A DNA stretch of 64,000 bases from contig NZ_FNDJ01000010.1 in NCBI RefSeq assembly GCF_900099965.1, positions 62,001 through 126,000 on the forward strand, read 5' to 3'. Under the pieces are notes generated by a model. That model saw only the letters and a list, made by a program, of their open reading frames with translations. It did not search any database and had not been told where the DNA came from. Position numbers and translations under genes: made by a program. The stretch is from Nonomuraea jiangxiensis. GTDB lineage: Bacteria; Actinomycetota; Actinomycetes; Streptosporangiales; Streptosporangiaceae. How positions within the stretch are numbered: position 1 is the stretch's first letter; the number at the start of each line of letters is the position of its first letter. Of the stretch, positions 48,575 through 56,693 are shown piece by piece.

Positions 48575-49267
48575 TCACCAGGCGACGACGCCCTGCCTGC
48601 TGGGCTGAACGGTGCCGACCAGGAGTGACTTGAAGGTGATGCCGGACTGCTCCGGGTTCGGGAAGCCCTCCAGGGTCGCCGCCACGAGCGGCCCGCCCTT
48701 CGTGAGCCCGACCTTGACGGTGTTCCCGGCCGGGCAGTCAGCGGCTGCCTTGTCGCAGATCGTCCACTTGATACCGGCGAACGCCCCCGTACCCGGAGCC
48801 AGGTCGGCCGGCACCGATTCGCCCGGCTGGGCGACGTTCTTCGTCGGCACGGTCACCGTCTCGCCGGCGGCGTTCACCAGGGCGATCACCGGTCGGCCGG
48901 CCACCCCGCACGTACGGCTGGACGCGTTCGTGAGCTGGACGAGCGCCATCCGGCTGTCGCCCTCGCGTCGTTGCGGCTGCTCCGTGAGAGTCACCTCGAT
49001 GTCCGTCGCCGCACACGCGGGCGACCCGCCCCCGCCGACCGGGGCATCGCTCTCGCTGGGAGCGTCACCAGCGCTCGGGGCGTCACTGGCCGAGGCGGAC
49101 GTGACCGGTGAGGCCTCGTCCGAAGTGGGGCTCGCCGCCGCGGGCGTGACCGGCGAGGACGACCCGCACGCCGGGACACCGGCCAGCACCAGCACCCCCG
49201 CCACGGCGAGCGGCGCAACCGCCTTGGCACGACCGGCGGTCCAGCGGAACGTAGGACGTCGCAGCAC
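48575..49267 (-). CDS. Secreted DUF4232 lipoprotein, 230 aa
   Basis: Start GTG 49267 follows GGGGAG by six bases. An ATG at 49297 has no such site. Signal peptide: Arg-rich start, 'AVAPLAVAGVLVLAGVPAC' with a lipobox Cys near 34. A Ser/Ala/Asp/Pro-rich linker (residues ~36-80) precedes the DUF4232 domain ('CAATDIEVTLTEQPQRREGD', 'ALVQLTNASSRTCGVAGRPV', 'GIKWTICDK'). These proteins are surface-anchored in actinomycetes and of unknown function. Convergent with the MetE-like gene. Confidence 0.85.
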   Translation of the reverse strand: MLRRPTFRWTAGRAKAVAPLAVAGVLVLAGVPACGSSSPVTPAAASPTSDEASPVTSASASDAPSAGDAPSESDAPVGGGGSPACAATDIEVTLTEQPQRREGDSRMALVQLTNASSRTCGVAGRPVIALVNAAGETVTVPTKNVAQPGESVPADLAPGTGAFAGIKWTICDKAAADCPAGNTVKVGLTKGGPLVAATLEGFPNPEQSGITFKSLLVGTVQPSRQGVVAW

Positions 49268-49428
49268 CAGTTTCTCCCCAGGTCCGAGGCGCCGCATGGA
49301 TGCACCACGACGCCGCGGCGAGATTAGCGCACCCGTTCCAAGGCGGACCCACCGGTGCCGCCGACGCCGGACCAGGCGCCCGCGCACCGCGCTGAGCTGG
49401 GGGAATACGCGCCGCCTGAGGCATTGTT

Positions 49429-50064
49429 GTGGCGCGCATGATTATCGGACTGGTCGGCAGCGGCTACATAGGCGGCACCCTGGCGAAGCTCGCCATCGAC
49501 GCCGGACACACGGTGGTGCTGAGCAACTCGCGGGGCCCGGAGACACTCTCCGACCTCGTGGCAGAGCTCGGCCCGAGCGCACGGGCGGCGACGGCCGCGG
49601 AGGCGGCGGCCGCGGGCGACATTGTGGTGGTGACGATCCCGTTCGGCCGTTACCGGGAGGTCCCCGTCGAGCCGCTCGCGGGCAAGATCGTTATCGACAC
49701 CAACAACTACTACCACGAGCGGGACGGGCGCTTCCCCGAGATCGACTCCGGCGAGACGTCCGACAGCGAACTGCTCGCCGCCCACCTGCCCACGTCCCGG
49801 GTGGTCAAGGCGTTCAATGCGATCTACTACCGCGACCTGGGCACGCAGGGCGTGCCGCGTGGCACCGAGGGCCGCCGCGCGCTCCCCATCGCGGGTGACG
49901 ACCCCGAGGCGAAGCAGGCCGTCACCGAACTGATCGACTCCTTCGGCTTCGACGTCGTGGACGCGGGCCCGCTCAGCGAGGGCCGCCGCTTCACCCGGGA
50001 CAAGCCTGCCTACGTGCAGGGTTACTCGGCCGAGGAGCTCAAGGAGGCCATCGCCAAGGGCTGA
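49429..50064 (+). CDS. NADP/F420-dependent reductase-like protein (Rossmann), 211 aa
   Basis: N-terminal Rossmann motif 'IGLVGSGYIGGTLAKLAIDA' and 'VLSNSRGPETLSDLV', then 'DIVVVTIPFGRYREVPVEPL', 'VIDTNNYY', 'VVKAFNAIYY'. This is the F420-dependent NADP oxidoreductase (Fno)-like/NADB family common in actinomycetes, which reduces a small acceptor. GTG 49429 follows GAGG by seven bases; ATG 49438 is an alternative giving three residues less. Short for Fno itself, so a cofactor-recycling or quinone-type reductase is possible. Confidence 0.83.
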   Translation: MARMIIGLVGSGYIGGTLAKLAIDAGHTVVLSNSRGPETLSDLVAELGPSARAATAAEAAAAGDIVVVTIPFGRYREVPVEPLAGKIVIDTNNYYHERDGRFPEIDSGETSDSELLAAHLPTSRVVKAFNAIYYRDLGTQGVPRGTEGRRALPIAGDDPEAKQAVTELIDSFGFDVVDAGPLSEGRRFTRDKPAYVQGYSAEELKEAIAKG

Positions 50065-50082
50065 GCCGCGATCGGCGCCGGC

Positions 50083-50484
50083 TCAGGCGTCGCCCGCGTG
50101 TTCGGCGTCCCACTGCTCGCGGGCGTGGGCCATGGTGTCCTTGTACGCCCGCGACCAGTCCGCCAGCCGTTCGACCGCCTCGGCGAGGCTGCGGCCCATC
50201 GGCGTCAGCCGATATTCGACCTGCGGCGGAATCGTCGGGTGCGCCGTACGTTCGACCAGCCCGTCCCGCCACAGCCGCCGGGTGGTCAATGTCAGCATGC
50301 GCTGTGAGATGCCGGGGATCGCCCGATGCAGCTCCCTGAACCGCCTGACCCCCTTGCTCAGCTCCACGATGACCAGCACCGTCCACTTGTCGCCGATGCG
50401 GTCGAGCACGTCCCTGATCCCGCAGTCGTCGTCCCCGCAGGGGCCGTTGACCTGGGCGCTTACCTCCGTGTGCGTGGCGGACAT
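50083..50484 (-). CDS. HxlR-family transcriptional regulator, 133 aa
   Basis: Winged helix of the HxlR/MarR-like group: 'CGIRDVLDRIGDKWTVLVIV', 'ELSKGVRRFRELHRAIPGIS', 'RMLTLTTRRLWRDGLVERTA', 'PPQVEYRLTPMGRSLAEAVE'. The Cys pair near residues 16-21 is where redox-sensing HxlR members (HypR/QorR-type) have their switch Cys. Start ATG 50484 follows AAGGAGG. It is divergent from an NAD(P)H-binding oxidoreductase with an 85-bp gap, the classic arrangement of a quinone/aldehyde-responsive repressor and its target. Confidence 0.93.
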   Translation of the reverse strand: MSATHTEVSAQVNGPCGDDDCGIRDVLDRIGDKWTVLVIVELSKGVRRFRELHRAIPGISQRMLTLTTRRLWRDGLVERTAHPTIPPQVEYRLTPMGRSLAEAVERLADWSRAYKDTMAHAREQWDAEHAGDA

Positions 50485-50569
50485 GAAAGTGCCTCCTTAT
50501 GGCGAGCACGGGCCGGGGCCCATGCTGGGGCGCGGTCCATCTGGAGTTTCACAGTAGGCGGTGTCTTAA

Positions 50570-51448
50570 ATGATCATGGTGACGGGAGTCTCCGGAGCGC
50601 TCGGCGGCGCGATCCTCGACGGGCTGCGGCCGGTCGCGGGCGAGGCGCTGCTCGGGGCCAGTAGCAAGGGTGACGGGCAACCGGTCCGCCGCGCCGACTT
50701 CGACCGGCCCGAGACGCTGGCGGAGGCGTTCACGGGGGTGCGGGTGCTGGTGTTCGTCTCGGCCGGGTACGCCGAGGACGACGTCGTCCTGGCCCGCCAC
50801 GGCGCCGTGATGCGGGCGGCGGCAGCGGCCGGCGTGGAGCACGTGATCTACACCAGCCTGGCGGGCTCGGGGGAGCGGCTGAGCATCGCGCTCGCGCACC
50901 GCTGGACCGAGGCCCGCCTGGCGGAGGCGCCCTTCGACGTGACCGTGCTGCGCAACGGGCTGTACGCCGAATTGGCGGCCGGGATGGCGCTGGCGGGCGC
51001 GGCCTCGGCAGCGCGGAGCGGGGTGTTCACGGCGCCGCTCGGGGACGGGCGGCTCTCCGTGGTGGCCCGTGCGGACCTGGCCGCCGTCGCCGTTCGCGTG
51101 GCGGCCGAGGCCTGGTCCGACGTGACCACGGGCGCACCCCGGCGGCACGCGGGGCGCACGTACGAGCTGGAAGGGGTCGACGCGGTCGGCGGTCACGACC
51201 TCGCGCGGGCACTGGCGGACGCCCTCGACCGGCCCGTCGACTACCGGACGGCGCCACTGGGCGAGCTCCGGCCGCTGCTGGCGGGGTTGGAGGCGTACCA
51301 GGCAGGACACACGATCTCGACGTTCGCGAACGTGAACGCGGGCCTGCTGGAGGCCACCCACAGCGACCTGCCCGCCCTCCTGGACACGCCACCGCTCCCG
51401 GTACGCGCCCTGATCACGGCGGCGGTGAAGGCGGGACTCCCCGCCTGA
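50570..51448 (+). CDS. NmrA/SDR-type NAD(P)H-binding oxidoreductase, QOR2-like, 292 aa
   Basis: Atypical short-chain dehydrogenase: 'VTGVSGALGGAILDGLRPVA', 'GVRVLVFVSAGYAEDDVVLA', 'AGVEHVIYTSLAGSGERLSI', 'VLRNGLYAELAAGMALAGAA'. This matches QOR2/QorB-like NADPH:quinone oxidoreductases and NmrA-type sensors, which lack the usual YxxxK active pair. Divergent HxlR is very commonly its repressor. Start ATG 50570 follows AGGCGG. Probably defends against quinones or thiol-reactive electrophiles in the cytosol. Downstream gap to 51516 contains no gene. Confidence 0.88.
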   Translation: MIMVTGVSGALGGAILDGLRPVAGEALLGASSKGDGQPVRRADFDRPETLAEAFTGVRVLVFVSAGYAEDDVVLARHGAVMRAAAAAGVEHVIYTSLAGSGERLSIALAHRWTEARLAEAPFDVTVLRNGLYAELAAGMALAGAASAARSGVFTAPLGDGRLSVVARADLAAVAVRVAAEAWSDVTTGAPRRHAGRTYELEGVDAVGGHDLARALADALDRPVDYRTAPLGELRPLLAGLEAYQAGHTISTFANVNAGLLEATHSDLPALLDTPPLPVRALITAAVKAGLPA

Positions 51449-51515
51449 CAACCCGCAGACCCCCCAGGCCGACCCCACCCCGCCACCCCATCCCGCAGAG
51501 TCCCCACGCGGCCTG

Positions 51516-52448
51516 TCATACCGGAAACGTCACCTGGGTCAGTTCCTCGGAGAGCGTCCACAGCCGGCGCTGGGCGGCCACGTCGTAGGACCGTGCGCTC
51601 GACGTCACGACCTTCGGGTGTCCCCTGCTCTCCTGGAATCCGTCCGGACCCAGGTACTGGCCGCCCCGCACGGCCGGGTCGGTCGCGGCACGTAGGGAGG
51701 GCAGCGCCCCCATCGCGGCGGGCTGGATCAGCAAGGGCCGGACCAGGGCGAACAGTGCCCGGAAGTACAGCGGCTGAAGCGACACCGATGTCCTGGACCC
51801 TCCGGTGTCAGATCCCCCGGGATGAGCCGCGACGGCGGTGGTCTCCGCCGTTCCTGACAGCCTGCGCTGGAGTTCGTAGGTGAACATCAGATTGGCCAGT
51901 TTGGAGTTCCCGTACGCGGCGACCCGGCTGTACTCACGGGTGTTCCAGTTGATGTCGTCGAAGTCGATCGGTCCGCCCTGCCGGTGCCCCGCACTGCTGA
52001 CGGTGACCACGCGAGAGCCGGGAACGCGCAGCATCCTGTCGAGCAGTAGCCCGGTGAGAGCGAAGTGGCCCAGATGGTTCGTGCCGAACTGCAGCTCGAA
52101 GCCGTCCGCCGTGGTCTTTCGCGGGACGTACATGATGCCGGCGTTGTTGATCAGCAGGTCGATGCGGTCACGGGTGGCCCGCAGTTCGTCGGCCGCCGCC
52201 CGAATGGAGGCCAGCGAGGCGAGGTCCAGGCGTTGCACCGTGACGTCGGCGTCCGGGGCGATCGCGGCGATCTCGGCCGCCGCCCGCTTGCCCTTGGTCG
52301 TGTCCCGTACGGCGAGGACCACGGAGGCTCCGCGCGCGGCGAGCGCCTTGGCGGTTTCGAAACCGATGCCGGTGTTGCCTCCGGTGATCACGGCGACGCG
52401 GCCCCGCTGATCGGGCACGTCGGCGGTGGTCCACCGCTGTCGGGGCAT
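51516..52448 (-). CDS. Short-chain dehydrogenase/reductase, retinol-dehydrogenase-like, 310 aa
   Basis: Rossmann motif 'VAVITGGNTGIGFETAKALA', 'LINNAGIMYVP', catalytic Ser in 'VVTVSSAGHRQGGPIDFDDI' and YGNSKLAN (YxxxK). Its length (310 aa) and 'HLGHFALTGLLLDRM' fit the protochlorophyllide/retinol dehydrogenase-like SDR group. Start ATG 52448 follows TGGAGG. Divergent from tetR across a 16-bp-arm operator, so it is almost surely under TetR control. Substrate unknown; a hydrophobic carbonyl is likely. Confidence 0.92.
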   Translation of the reverse strand: MPRQRWTTADVPDQRGRVAVITGGNTGIGFETAKALAARGASVVLAVRDTTKGKRAAAEIAAIAPDADVTVQRLDLASLASIRAAADELRATRDRIDLLINNAGIMYVPRKTTADGFELQFGTNHLGHFALTGLLLDRMLRVPGSRVVTVSSAGHRQGGPIDFDDINWNTREYSRVAAYGNSKLANLMFTYELQRRLSGTAETTAVAAHPGGSDTGGSRTSVSLQPLYFRALFALVRPLLIQPAAMGALPSLRAATDPAVRGGQYLGPDGFQESRGHPKVVTSSARSYDVAAQRRLWTLSEELTQVTFPV

Positions 52449-52466
52449 GGTTCCTCCAGATATAAT

Positions 52467-52511
52467 CGGGGCGCTCGTTCCGTTTTGGAACATACCGGAA
52501 CGAGCGCCCCG
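52467..52511. promoter_or_regulatory. TetR operator 1, between SDR and tetR
   Basis: CGGGGCGCTCGTTCCG (52467-52482) and its exact complement (52496-52511) are separated by 13 bases. An inner GTTCCGTTTTGGAAC palindrome overlaps the left arm. It lies between the two divergent start codons. A second copy with the same geometry follows tetR. Confidence 0.88.
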
Positions 52512-52529
52512 CTTGTCAAGGAGACCGTT

Positions 52530-53111
52530 GTGACTGAGAAATCCCGGCCACTGCGCGCGGACGCCGCCCGCAACCGCGCTCGCGTCTTGCAGGTCGCCTA
52601 CGAGACGTTCGCCGAAGAGGGCGCGGGCGTCCCGATCGACGAGATCGCCCGCCGCGCGGGAGTGGGCGCGGGCACGGTGTACCGGCACTTCCCCACCAAG
52701 GAGTCGCTGTTCCAGGCGATCGTGGCCGAGCGGTTGCGGCAGGTCGTCGAGCGGACGCGCGAACAGGCGGCCGCCGACCCGGGAGAAGGGCTGTACGCGT
52801 TCCTTTTCCAGATGGCCGAACAGGGCGCGACCGACCTGGGGCTCACGGAGGCCTTCGCGGGAATCGGCTTCGACCTGGCGGCGGCCCTGCCCGAGGCCGA
52901 GAAGGAGTTCACGGGGCTGATGGCCGAGATCCTCGCCCAGGCCCAGCGCGCGGGGACCGTACGGTCCGACCTGGACGCGGCCGACATCAAGACTCTGATC
53001 GTCGGCCTGCAGGCGATGCGGCGCTTCCGTGGTGACAGCGAGTTGATGCGCCGCGTCTACCCGGTGATCAGGGCCGGGCTGGCAGCGCCGGAGCACAGGT
53101 CCGTGGATTAA
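52530..53111 (+). CDS. TetR-family repressor, 193 aa
   Basis: N-terminal helix-turn-helix: 'ADAARNRARVLQVAYETFAE', 'GVPIDEIARRAGVGAGTVYR', 'HFPTKESLFQAIVAERLRQV'. The ligand domain ('LMRRVYPVIRAGL' end) is of the TetR_C_33-like sort often controlling SDRs and oxygenases. GTG 52530 follows AAGGAG by six bases. It sits between two matching operators and presumably represses itself, the SDR at 51.5-52.4 kb, and the LLM enzyme downstream. Confidence 0.93.
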   Translation: MTEKSRPLRADAARNRARVLQVAYETFAEEGAGVPIDEIARRAGVGAGTVYRHFPTKESLFQAIVAERLRQVVERTREQAAADPGEGLYAFLFQMAEQGATDLGLTEAFAGIGFDLAAALPEAEKEFTGLMAEILAQAQRAGTVRSDLDAADIKTLIVGLQAMRRFRGDSELMRRVYPVIRAGLAAPEHRSVD

Positions 53112-53158
53112 TCGGGGCGCGCGTTCCGGTACAGTCATAACCGGAACGAGCGCCCCGA
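53112..53158. promoter_or_regulatory. TetR operator 2, after tetR
   Basis: CGGGGCGCGCGTTCCG (53113-53128) and CGGAACGAGCGCCCCG (53142-53157) again have a 13-base spacer, with one mismatch between arms. The pairing extends to TCGGGGCGC...GGT/ACC...GCGCCCCGA over 19 bases per arm. It directly follows the tetR stop and precedes the LLM gene. Confidence 0.88.
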
Positions 53159-53174
53159 ATCAATTGGAGGGACC

Positions 53175-53231
53175 ATGCCTCGACGCCATGGACCAGACCC
53201 CGACCTGCCCCGGAACGCCGCGCGAGCCTGA
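53175..53231 (+). pseudogene. Decayed copy of an SDR start, or 18-aa leader ORF
   Basis: TTGGAGGGACCATGCC at 53164-53179 with the codons that follow (CGAC, then TGGACCA and CCGAC...TGCCC) lines up with TGGAGGAACC ATG CCCCGAC of the SDR gene at 52.4 kb. The match ends after about 45 bases and the frame stops after 18 codons (MPRRHGPDPDLPRNAARA). Together with operator 2 upstream, this looks like a copied operator-plus-gene-start whose body was lost. It could also serve as a leader peptide for the LLM gene that starts 12 bases later. Confidence 0.6.
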
Positions 53232-53243
53232 GGAGCCGACCAC

Positions 53244-54149
53244 ATGGAAATCGGACTGTCGAGCTACGGCGCCGCGCCCCTCCCGGAGCTTCTGACGGAG
53301 ATCGAGCGGGCGGCGGCGAGCGGCTTCTCGCGTTTCTGGCTCGGTGAGCACGGCGGATGGGACCCGCTGACGGTGTTCGCCGCACTGGGCGACCGCGCAC
53401 CGGGCATCGAACTGGCCACGTCCGTCGTGGGCACCTATCCGCGACATCCTCTCGCCCTGGCCGCCCAGGCGCTGACCGCGCACGCCGCGACCGGTGGGCG
53501 ACTGACGCTCGGCATAGGTCCGAGCCACGCCCCGGTCGTCGAAAGCAGGTACGGGCTGACCTGGCAGCCCCCCGTACGGCACACGCGGGAGATACTGGAC
53601 GTCCTCCGCCCCGTCCTGCGGGGCGAGGAGGTAGAGGTCCGCGGTACGTCGATCACGGCGGTCGGCGGCGTCGCCGCCCCAGAGGTGGACCCGCCATCCC
53701 TCCTGCTCGCCGCGAACGGGCCTCGCATGCTCACCCTGGCCGGCGAACGAGCCGACGGCGCGCTCACGATGTGGACGACGCCCCGCTTCCTCGGTGACGT
53801 CGTGGTTCCCACCGTCACCACCGCCGCGGCGGGACGAGCGGCGCCACGCATCGCCGTCGGGCTGCTCGCGGCAGTGACCTCGGACGTGGAGGGCACACGT
53901 CAGCGCGTCAACACCGACTTCCGCCAAGCCGCGACGCTTCCCACCTTCCGCGCCTTGCTCGATCGGCAGGGCTCCACGGGACCGGACGACACCCTGGTCG
54001 TCGGTGACGAGGCCCTCGTGGGAGAAACGGTGGGCCGCTTCGCCGACGCCGGGGCCACCGAGCTGATCATCTTCCCCGTCGGATCTCCCGAGGACCAGCA
54101 CCGCACGATCGCCTTGTTCGCCGAGCTCGCCAAAGTGCATCGCCGGTAA
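53244..54149 (+). CDS. LLM-class (luciferase-like, F420 type) oxidoreductase, 301 aa
   Basis: Bacterial luciferase-like TIM barrel: 'MEIGLSSYGAAPLPELLTEI', 'GFSRFWLGEHGGWDP', 'IELATSVVGTYPRHPLALAA', 'GRLTLGIGPSHAPVVESRYG', 'GATELIIFPVGSPED'. This is the F420-dependent branch (MSMEG/Rv-type LLM) rather than FMN monooxygenases. GAGGAG lies eight bases before the ATG at 53244. Placed right behind TetR operator 2, so likely induced with the SDR. Substrate unknown; hydride transfer from F420H2 to a carbonyl or unsaturated compound is typical. Confidence 0.9.
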   Translation: MEIGLSSYGAAPLPELLTEIERAAASGFSRFWLGEHGGWDPLTVFAALGDRAPGIELATSVVGTYPRHPLALAAQALTAHAATGGRLTLGIGPSHAPVVESRYGLTWQPPVRHTREILDVLRPVLRGEEVEVRGTSITAVGGVAAPEVDPPSLLLAANGPRMLTLAGERADGALTMWTTPRFLGDVVVPTVTTAAAGRAAPRIAVGLLAAVTSDVEGTRQRVNTDFRQAATLPTFRALLDRQGSTGPDDTLVVGDEALVGETVGRFADAGATELIIFPVGSPEDQHRTIALFAELAKVHRR

Positions 54150-54234
54150 GTCCGGCGTTTCGTACGAGGGCGAGGATGTGGCACGCGCGGCGGGACGTCA
54201 ACCGCTCGCACGCCCGTATCGCCGGCCACCCGGG

Positions 54235-55023
54235 TCACAGGGTGCTGATCAGGCCGCCGTCGATCACGAAGTCCGCGCCGGTGACGTTGCCGGCGCGCTC
54301 GCTGGCGAGCAGGACGACGAGGTCGGCGACCTCGTCCGGGCGGGTGAACCGGCCGGTGACCGAGTCGGCGGCGGCCTGCTCCGCCAACGCGTGCGACTCG
54401 CCGCCGTTGTGGCGGGCGAGCGTGGCGGCGACGCCGTCCGCGCCGAGCCACAGGTCGGTGGCGACCGGCCCGGGGCTGACGGTGTTGACCCGGATCCCGT
54501 GCGGCCCCAGCTCCTTCGACAGGGACTTGCTGAAACTGGCCAGGGCCGCCTTCGCTGCGCTGTAGTCGATCACCAGCGGGTCCGGCAGCGACGCGTTGAC
54601 CGAGTTGACGGACACGATCGTGCCGGCACCGCGGCCGAGCATGAGCGGCAGCGCCTCGCGGGTGGCGCGCACCGCGGACAGGAAGTTGACGGTCAGGGTG
54701 GCGAGCCAGTCCACGTCGGTGACGGACGCGAAGCCGCCGGTGCGCGGGCGTACCGCGCCGACGTTGTTGACCAGGATGTCCAGGCCGCCGAAGGCAGCAC
54801 CGGCGGCCTCGACCAGTTCGGCCGGGCCGTCCAGGGTGGCGAGGTCCACCGCGACCGGGCGGACGCGGCCCCCCGCCGCGAGCTCGGACAGCTCGGCGCT
54901 GATGTGCCGCGCTCCGGCGGTCACGCTGACGCCCTCCGCGGCGAGCGCCCGGGTGATCGCCAGCCCGATGCCCTTGCTCGCGCCGGTGACCACGGCGGTC
55001 TTGCCTGACAGGTGCAACTCCAT
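54235..55023 (-). CDS. SDR family oxidoreductase, 262 aa
   Basis: Classical SDR: 'TAVVTGASKGIGLAITRALA', 'ILVNNVGAVRP', 'IVSVNSVNASLPD' with catalytic Ser, and YSAAKAAL (YxxxK). 'NTVSPGPVATDLWLG' is the usual substrate-side loop. FabG-like size, but outside any fatty-acid context. Start ATG 55023 follows AAAGG. First of a minus-strand group including alpha/beta hydrolases, though the gap of 56 bases to the next gene suggests separate regulation may occur. Substrate unknown. Confidence 0.92.
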   Translation of the reverse strand: MELHLSGKTAVVTGASKGIGLAITRALAAEGVSVTAGARHISAELSELAAGGRVRPVAVDLATLDGPAELVEAAGAAFGGLDILVNNVGAVRPRTGGFASVTDVDWLATLTVNFLSAVRATREALPLMLGRGAGTIVSVNSVNASLPDPLVIDYSAAKAALASFSKSLSKELGPHGIRVNTVSPGPVATDLWLGADGVAATLARHNGGESHALAEQAAADSVTGRFTRPDEVADLVVLLASERAGNVTGADFVIDGGLISTL

Positions 55024-55079
55024 GACGGACCTTTCTGCTGGACGCGGCCTCGCCCCCGGGGGCGAGGCCGCGTACGGGT

Positions 55080-55886
55080 TCAGCGGACGGACTTGGCGGC
55101 GGCGACGATGACGTCCACCACGGCCTGCGGCCGGGACAACATCGACAGGTGCGACGCGGCGACCTTGGTGACGTGGCTGTGCGCCCGGTTGGCCATGGTG
55201 ACCTGCAGCGACGGCGGCAGGATGCCGTCCTTGGTGCCTACCAGATACCAGCTCGGCAGCGTCTTCCAGGCGGGCGCCCCGGACTGCTCCTGCAGCGCGC
55301 TCAGCGTGATCGGGCGCTGCCCGGCTGCCAGCCGGGCGGCCGTGGCGGCCGGCAGATCACCGGCGAACGCCTGCGGGAACACCGCCGGCTTGATGTAGAG
55401 ATCGACGTCTCCGGTCGGCGCCCCAGGGTAGGCCACGCTGTCGAACAGCGCGCTCGGGTCGCCGTCGCCCTGCAGCCCGAGGACCGTCTCGCCCTTGTCG
55501 GGCGCGAACGCGTTGACGTAGACGAGCGCCTTCACGTCGGGGTCGGTGCCGGCCGCGTTGGTCACGACCGCGCCGCCGTAGGAGTGGCCGACCAGGACGA
55601 CCGGGCCGCTGGTCCGCTGGGCCAGGAACGCCGACAGGTACGCGGCGTCGTCGCCGAGCCCGCGCAGCGGGTTGGGCGCGGCGAGCACGGTGTACCCGAG
55701 CCGTTGCAGCCGGCCGGTCACGTCCGACCAGCTCGACGCGTCGGCCCACGCGCCGTGCACGAGAACGATGGTCGGCTTCGGGCGATCGGCACGGCCGGCG
55801 GCCGAGGCCGGGACGCTGAGCGTGAACAGGGCGAGGGCGGCCAGCGCGATCACCGCGGCGTGCCGGCGGAGGGGATGGTTCATCAT
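55080..55886 (-). CDS. Secreted alpha/beta hydrolase, 268 aa
   Basis: A signal peptide ('AAVIALAALALFTLSVPASA') precedes a full alpha/beta hydrolase: oxyanion 'IVLVHGAWADASSWSDVTGR', nucleophile VGHSYGGAV, and a late 'VAASHLSMLSRP' with catalytic His. It resembles the EstC/pyrethroid-hydrolase-like family of short esterases. Start ATG 55886 (second ATG three bases later) with weak GAGAG upstream. Fifteen bases after the truncated hydrolase below, so it may be read with it. Probably acts outside the cell on an ester; substrate unknown. Confidence 0.88.
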   Translation of the reverse strand: MMNHPLRRHAAVIALAALALFTLSVPASAAGRADRPKPTIVLVHGAWADASSWSDVTGRLQRLGYTVLAAPNPLRGLGDDAAYLSAFLAQRTSGPVVLVGHSYGGAVVTNAAGTDPDVKALVYVNAFAPDKGETVLGLQGDGDPSALFDSVAYPGAPTGDVDLYIKPAVFPQAFAGDLPAATAARLAAGQRPITLSALQEQSGAPAWKTLPSWYLVGTKDGILPPSLQVTMANRAHSHVTKVAASHLSMLSRPQAVVDVIVAAAKSVR

Positions 55887-55900
55887 GAGGGATTCAGCTC

Positions 55901-56638
55901 TCAGTCGAGGAAGGCGAGTAGGCGCCGGGTGAGTTCGGCCGGATGTTCTTCGTAGATCCAGTGGCCGGAGTCCGCGATCACGAGTCCGGTCACGTGGGTG
56001 GCGTACGACCGCACCTGAGTGGGGACGAGATCGCCAAGGCTGCCGCTCGCGCCGATGGCGAGCACCGGCATGGTGAGCTTCGTCCTGCGGTAGCGGGCGT
56101 TGTCGGCGATGTCGGCAGGGAAGGCACGGAACCATTCGAGGCTCGCCCGCAGGTGGGCGTCGTCGCGCAGGTAGCCGGCGAACTCCCGGACCTGTGCCGG
56201 CCCGATGGCGCCCTTGCGGACTTCGAGGGAGTCGGTGAAGCGGTCCACCCAGACCTCCTCGTTCCCGTCGATGAGCTGCTCGGGCAGCCCGTTCGTCAGG
56301 CTGAAGAAGCCGAAGTGCCACGCTCCGGGGCCCTGCGCGGTGAGCGACGCGAAGCCGTAGAGGCTCTTGTCCGGGATGGGCGCCTCGCTCAGCACCAGCC
56401 TGCGCACGTCGCGAGGGTGCGCGGCGGCGTAGGCGTACGCGACCATGGTGCCGATGTCGTGGCCCACCAGGCGGATGTCGCGGTCGAGGCCGAGCCGGTC
56501 GAGCAGGCCATGGATGTCGGCGGCCATCGTCTTCTTGTCGTAGCCGCCGGCGGGTGCGTCGCTCCGGCCCGCCCCGCGCAGGTCAGGGGCGATCACGGTG
56601 TAGTGCTTGGCCAGCGCCGGGAGGATAGTGATCGCCAT
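55901..56638 (-). pseudogene. N-terminally truncated epoxide-hydrolase-like alpha/beta hydrolase, 245 codons
   Basis: Retains 'YTVIAPDLRGAGRSDAPAGG', nucleophile VGHDIGTMVAY with Asp, and the C-terminal 'IADSGHWIYEEHPAELTRRL' with His. The first beta strands and the oxyanion HGFP-type loop that should precede 'LPALAKHYTVIAPD' are absent (about 50 residues). The frame is open without a start codon far upstream into the neighbouring gene's 3' end, with no ribosome site before ATG 56638. A deletion of the 5' end is the simplest reading. If translated it would probably be inactive. Confidence 0.65.
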
Positions 56639-56693
56639 TTCGCTCGGGCGGCCACGGATAGGTTCGACATTCTCGTCCGTTCGGTGATCGGGT

